From NCBI RefSeq assembly GCF_020075705.1, contig NZ_JAIQUM010000045.1, positions 1 to 46,401 on the forward strand: a stretch of DNA of 46,401 nucleotides, read 5' to 3'. The DNA comes from Metabacillus rhizolycopersici. GTDB lineage: Bacteria; Bacillota; Bacilli; Bacillales; Bacillaceae. A model generated the notes under the pieces. It saw nothing but the letters and a program-made list of their open reading frames with translations, had not been told where the DNA came from and ran no database searches. A program made the translations under genes and the position numbers. Of this stretch, positions 43,010 to 46,401 are shown piece by piece (positions within the stretch are counted from its first letter, which is position 1; every line of letters starts with the position of its first letter).

Positions 43010-44166
43010 GTTAACGACCTCCCTTTTTCTTTTACACTTTGGTAGAAATAAGAACGAATAACTTGTTCTGCACTTGATTCTAGTAGTTCTTCTGCATTTT
43101 CTATTGCTTCTTTTAAAGTCATTGGACTATTTATAATACTGTTTACGCTGACAACACCAAAATCATATAATGCCTCAATCCCCTTCCCGACAGATCCTGC
43201 GATTAAAATCGTTGGGACATTGCGTTGATTGGCCGCTTGAGCCACTCCCATAGGGGTTTTTCCGAAAACGGTTTGATGGTCAACACTTCCTTCTCCTGTA
43301 ATGACAAGATCAGCATTCTGTAATTCATCATCCAATTTAATGTATTCGATTACTACATCAATTCCACGTTTCACTTCAACAGGAAAGAACGCTTGAAATG
43401 CCCCTCCAATGCCACCAGCTGCACCTGCACCTGGTCGATCATGAAGCTTTATTCCAGTTGCTTTTTCAATCTCATTTGCCCAATTAGTGAGATTTCTGTC
43501 CAACAGCTCCACATCTGATGCTGTAGCACCTTTTTGAGGTCCGAAAATATGAGCAGCTCCATCAAGCCCAACCATCGGATTTTGAACATCAGAAGCAATG
43601 ATAAATGAACAATCTTTTATTCTCTTATCAAAAGTATGAAAGGCAATTCTCTTAATTTTGTTTAATTCACCACCGCCGTGGCCGACTTCATTCTCTGTTT
43701 CATCCAAAATTTGTAGCCCTAGTGCCTGAAGCATTCCCGCTCCCCCATCATTTGTCGCCGAGCCACCCAGCCCAATAATAAAGGAAGTAAATCCCTCATC
43801 AAGTGCCTGTTTAATTAATTGCCCGGTGCCATACGTTGTTGCTTTTAGAGGAGACAGCTTTCCTTCAGGAACCAAGTGTAGTCCTGATGCAGAAGCCATT
43901 TCAATCACACATGTTTGATCATCCCCCAATATGCCGTATACTGCTTCGACTTGATTGCCTAATGGTCCTGTAACAGTTAACGTTCGTATCGTTCCCCCTG
44001 TTGTGGCTACCAACGTTTCCATCGTTCCTTCCCCACCATCACCTACAGGAAGTAATACGGTTTCTGCTTCCTTAAATGCGTTTTTAATTCCTTTGTTTAT
44101 GGCATTTGCTGCTTCTATCGCACTTAGACTCCCTTTAAAGGAATCTGGCGCTATGATAATTTTCAT
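43006..44166 (-). CDS. glxK: Glycerate kinase (GlxK/GarK family)
   Basis: A 386-aa type I glycerate kinase. It has MKIIIAPDSFKGSLSAIEAA at the N-terminus, VLLPVGDGGEGT near 40, GLGGSATNDGGAGMLQALG near 132, and LVITGEGSVDHQT near 281. It phosphorylates D-glycerate to a phosphoglycerate that enters glycolysis. It is the first gene of the minus-strand operon, with a strong TAGGAGGTT before ATG. A cre-like box sits immediately upstream of the ribosome binding site. The divergent CdaR gene probably controls it. Confidence 0.93.
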   Translation of the reverse strand: MKIIIAPDSFKGSLSAIEAANAINKGIKNAFKEAETVLLPVGDGGEGTMETLVATTGGTIRTLTVTGPLGNQVEAVYGILGDDQTCVIEMASASGLHLVPEGKLSPLKATTYGTGQLIKQALDEGFTSFIIGLGGSATNDGGAGMLQALGLQILDETENEVGHGGGELNKIKRIAFHTFDKRIKDCSFIIASDVQNPMVGLDGAAHIFGPQKGATASDVELLDRNLTNWANEIEKATGIKLHDRPGAGAAGGIGGAFQAFFPVEVKRGIDVVIEYIKLDDELQNADLVITGEGSVDHQTVFGKTPMGVAQAANQRNVPTILIAGSVGKGIEALYDFGVVSVNSIINSPMTLKEAIENAEELLESSAEQVIRSYFYQSVKEKGRSLT

Positions 44167-44178
44167 AACAACCTCCTA

Positions 44179-44192
44179 GGAAAGCGTTTTCA
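44179..44192 (-). promoter_or_regulatory. Probable CcpA cre box before the glycerate operon
   Basis: Minus strand TGAAAACGCTTTCC fits the cre consensus (TGWAANCGNTNWCA) except at the last base. It ends 13 bp before the glycerate kinase ATG, so CcpA would block transcription. Promoter boxes for both divergent genes should lie in 44190-44310. Confidence 0.6.
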
Positions 44193-44316
44193 TTTATTTA
44201 ATCTAAATTATAAGAATTTTGACTTAATTTGTATATGGTTATACCATATAAATATATATGACAAAAACACCCTATTTTTTGTACGGTTTAACCAAATTAG
44301 GAAAGGAGATATGAAG

Positions 44317-45408
44317 ATGCTAACAGATAAAATTGCAAGTGAAATTGTAAAAGAGACATCGTCACGTCTCCATCGTAACGTTAACATCATGAATATGAAC
44401 GGGATCATTATCGCAACAAAAGATAAATCTCGTATAGGTTCAGTTCATGAAGGAGCAATCGAAGTTCTTAAAAGCAGGAAAACACTGATTATTAAATCTG
44501 AAGAAAATGAAACATGGGAAGGTGCTCAGCCAGGGGTCAATCTTCCAATTATATTTCAAGAGCAAATTATCGGCGTCATTGGTATTACTGGGGATCCCGA
44601 TGAAATGGGAAGCATTGGAGAACTCGTAAAAATGACGACAGAACTAATGATTCAACAGGAATTCATGGCTTCGCAGATGGAATGGAAGCAACGAACAAAA
44701 GAGATGGTCATTGATCAGTTATTAAAAAGCGATCCTTCTATGACAAGCATTAATCAAAGTCTGAGCTTGCTTAATTTAAAGCTAATGGCACCTTTTTCAA
44801 CCGTTATCATCCAAATAACAGAGCAGTCTATTCCAAATCGAACACTCATTCAAAAATTAGAGGAAGTCATTGGCGAAAATCATGTCATCGTTGGATTTAT
44901 TCATGTTAACCAAATCTTTATAGCTGTTTACGGATTAGAGGAGAAAGAAATTGATCTGAAAATAAACAATGCATATAAATTATTGAAGCATTTACATATG
45001 GTATTTCGGATGGCCTACAGTATTCCCTTTCAAAGCCTTAAGAATTTCAAACAATCCTACAAAGAATGTGAAATCACCTTAAAAATAAGTGAGAGCGAAA
45101 AAGACTTTGTTTCATTTGAGCAAATCGAAGCAAAAGCTTTAATCTATCAAGTTGATCAAGGTTTGGCGGATCGTTTTTCTCATCGTGTATTGAAAAATTT
45201 TGATGACAATAAAGCAAAAACATTAGAGTCTTTCTTTCATCATAATCTAAACATCCAAAAAACCGCTGATAATCTATATGTGCATCGAAATACGTTAATC
45301 TATCGCTTGAATAAAATCACAGAAGAAACAGGTTATGATCCTAGGAGTTTCAAAGATGCTTTGATCTTACAAGTAGCTTTATGGATTTTTCAGAAAACAG
45401 AGCAGTAA
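44317..45408 (+). CDS. cdaR: CdaR-family sugar diacid/glycerate regulator
   Basis: 363 aa from ATG 44317; AAAGGAGAT gives better spacing there than to the ATG at 44311. The N-terminal sugar-diacid recognition domain covers about 1-135 (LTDKIASEIVKETSSRLHRN; GVNLPIIFQEQIIGVIGITG). The C-terminal HTH_30 is near 305-355 (IQKTADNLYVHRNTLIYRLN). E. coli CdaR activates glucarate, galactarate and glycerate genes in response to the acids. Divergence from the glycerate kinase operon makes it the probable activator. No autoregulatory site can be pinpointed. Confidence 0.9.
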   Translation: MLTDKIASEIVKETSSRLHRNVNIMNMNGIIIATKDKSRIGSVHEGAIEVLKSRKTLIIKSEENETWEGAQPGVNLPIIFQEQIIGVIGITGDPDEMGSIGELVKMTTELMIQQEFMASQMEWKQRTKEMVIDQLLKSDPSMTSINQSLSLLNLKLMAPFSTVIIQITEQSIPNRTLIQKLEEVIGENHVIVGFIHVNQIFIAVYGLEEKEIDLKINNAYKLLKHLHMVFRMAYSIPFQSLKNFKQSYKECEITLKISESEKDFVSFEQIEAKALIYQVDQGLADRFSHRVLKNFDDNKAKTLESFFHHNLNIQKTADNLYVHRNTLIYRLNKITEETGYDPRSFKDALILQVALWIFQKTEQ

Positions 45409-45412
45409 CTGT

Positions 45413-45637
45413 TCACATTTGTTTAAGTAGCACCGAAACAAAACATGGTGATAGAAGCGGAAAACACGGATAGGCAAATTCTGCTTCTGCCCTTTTCCTT
45501 GCTTCGATTTCCGCTTCAATTTCTGCTTGTCGTTTTCGAGCCTCTTCTTGGTTCTTTTTGAAAGTTAGATAAGCAATTGTTTGTTGCTCAGCCTGTCCTT
45601 TTAATTGGTAGACCTCACTCATGAGTTTTTGATTCAA
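45413..45637 (-). CDS. Small coiled-coil ORF, doubtful
   Basis: 74 codons, mostly an Arg/Glu/Ala-rich coiled coil (RKRQAEIEAEIEARKRAEAE), with a hydrophobic, Cys/Pro-rich end that looks like readthrough into unrelated sequence. The TTG start and the ATG six codons later both lack a clear ribosome binding site. It converges closely on the CdaR gene (4 bp apart). It may be a remnant of a longer coiled-coil gene. Confidence 0.3.
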   Translation of the reverse strand: MNQKLMSEVYQLKGQAEQQTIAYLTFKKNQEEARKRQAEIEAEIEARKRAEAEFAYPCFPLLSPCFVSVLLKQM

Positions 45638-45710
45638 ATGTGAAAATTTTTTAACCTTAAAACTTTTTAAATTACTAAAAAACCTTGAAAGGCATATAGT
45701 GTGGCTTTGA

Positions 45711-45784
45711 AATAAAGTTCGATAATTTATAATAAAGTCTGATTGTTTATAAAAAAGATTGATTACTTGTAATAAAGTTTAATC
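45711..45784. repeat. Exact 20-bp-period array of AATAAAG
   Basis: AATAAAG or AAAAAAG occurs at 45711, 45731, 45751 and 45771, exactly 20 bp apart. The 13 bases between are only partly alike (GATTRTTTAT-like). It ends at a terminator hairpin. It resembles the internal array of the MITE-like element in period and A-rich core but has no inverted ends. Confidence 0.7.
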
Positions 45785-45821
45785 AAAATCCTGTATTAAT
45801 TAAACAGGATTTTTCTTTTTA
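45785..45821. terminator. Terminator next to the 20-bp array
   Basis: AAAATCCTGT pairs with ACAGGATTTT (10 bp) across a 9-nt loop, followed by TCTTTTT on the plus strand. Confidence 0.75.
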
Positions 45822-45853
45822 TGTTCTTATCGAAGTTGTAATACTCAAGTATG

Positions 45854-46401
45854 TTACTCCATTAAAGGGCGAGATTGTTCCCAATCCTCTACCCACAGTT
45901 TATGATTATTCCGATAATGATGTAAGTTGTGCTGTCCTTTGAACAGTTTTTTGCCACCAAAAACCACACTTTTTTCACTATTTTTTAACGTTTTAAGTTG
46001 TTTTTGAAGTCGATCTAAACGGAATTCTAATCGACCTAATCGATTCTTAAGAGCTTTTATTTGGGCATCTAAATAGTGATGTTCAAATTGATATGCATGA
46101 TAGTAAATATCCGTTTTCTTTTTGAATTCCACAACAAAAAAGTTTCCTTTTTGTTGTTCACGAGAGGTTTTATTGAAGGATGGTTTTTCTTTGATGAACG
46201 AGTGTTTGATTTTTGTTAGAGTGGTTACTCTACTTTTTGTCGATTTGATTTTCTTTTTGACGGATTTGATTTGCTCTTCTTTCGTAGAAATGTACATTTT
46301 CTTAAGTTCACTTTGAGATTTCATCAAAGCATTTGCTTCCTGAACAACTGAATTTGTGTAATAATCGTTCATTTCAAAACGATTTTTCACTGTTAAGTGA
46401 A
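45854..46401 (-). pseudogene. N-terminal part of a TnpB/OrfB-related gene, continues past the window
   Basis: 178 codons within the window. The nominal GTG start at 46390 lacks a ribosome binding site, and the frame stays open to the edge, so the true start is outside. It is basic and helical (KKKIKSTKSRVTTLTKIKHS, LDAQIKALKNRLGRLEFRL), ending with VVFGGKKLFKGQ. I recognise this as the N-terminal region of the long TnpB-related proteins. It stops at 45854, before the RuvC domain. The RuvC half of such a protein is the fragment at 19.6-20.6 kb, on the same strand. Confidence 0.6.

Overview
The window looks like chromosomal DNA of a low-GC, endospore-forming Bacillaceae member. The grounds are a spore germination permease, a LysM/3D wall protein of the YocH type, a DUF3231 protein, strong AGGAGG ribosome binding sites, CcpA-type cre boxes, a Firmicute lysine riboswitch, and many Bacillaceae-style intergenic repeats. 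There is no rRNA, tRNA, CRISPR array or prophage. The sequence alone does not let me name the genus.

Layout. (1) 0.3-10.2 kb is a nitrogen or organic-amide scavenging region on the minus strand: a SsuBCA/TauABC-type ABC importer, a nitrilase-superfamily amidohydrolase, an amidase-signature enzyme, a TauE/SafE exporter, an M20 deacylase and a PucR regulator, plus a truncated HTH gene. (2) 10.2-21.3 kb is a gene-poor, decayed region. It holds a secreted GH2 glycosidase, an orphan GerAB permease, and pieces of two more gerAB genes, an SDR, a TnpB and others. It also has two copies of a palindromic element, a CBS protein, a DUF3231 protein, a DinB protein, and a small gene behind a double dyad operator. 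(3) 21.5-27.5 kb has a lysine riboswitch with dapA, a DUF2339 membrane protein, the tail of an HNH-type toxin with a SMI1 immunity gene, DoxX, a dead alpha-carbonic anhydrase and a YocH-like protein. (4) 27.7-35.2 kb is a branched-chain amino acid module: APC permease, E2, E1-beta, E1-alpha, leucine dehydrogenase, FlK-type thioesterase, and a divergent Lrp/AsnC regulator. (5) 35.4-39.3 kb has a CoA-disulfide-reductase-like protein, a small acetyltransferase, an SGNH hydrolase, a membrane protein and an intact MITE-like repeat. (6) 39.6-45.4 kb is a hydroxy-acid operon: CdaR regulator, divergent from glycerate kinase, KdgT-type permease, LarA nickel racemase homologue and LarE cofactor enzyme. 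(7) The right edge holds an N-terminal piece of a TnpB-like gene and a second 20-bp-period array.

The most unusual signals are as follows. A 274-bp MITE-like element has 35-bp inverted ends and an internal array with a 20-21 bp period; a second, edge-truncated copy lies at the window start and a lone end at 6.4 kb. A 44-bp perfect palindrome occurs twice, with paired compensatory changes. A LarA/LarE pair sits in an operon with glycerate kinase, which suggests glycerate or sugar-acid racemisation. A branched-chain dehydrogenase cluster has a fluoroacetyl-CoA-thioesterase-like protein where ptb/buk would be expected.
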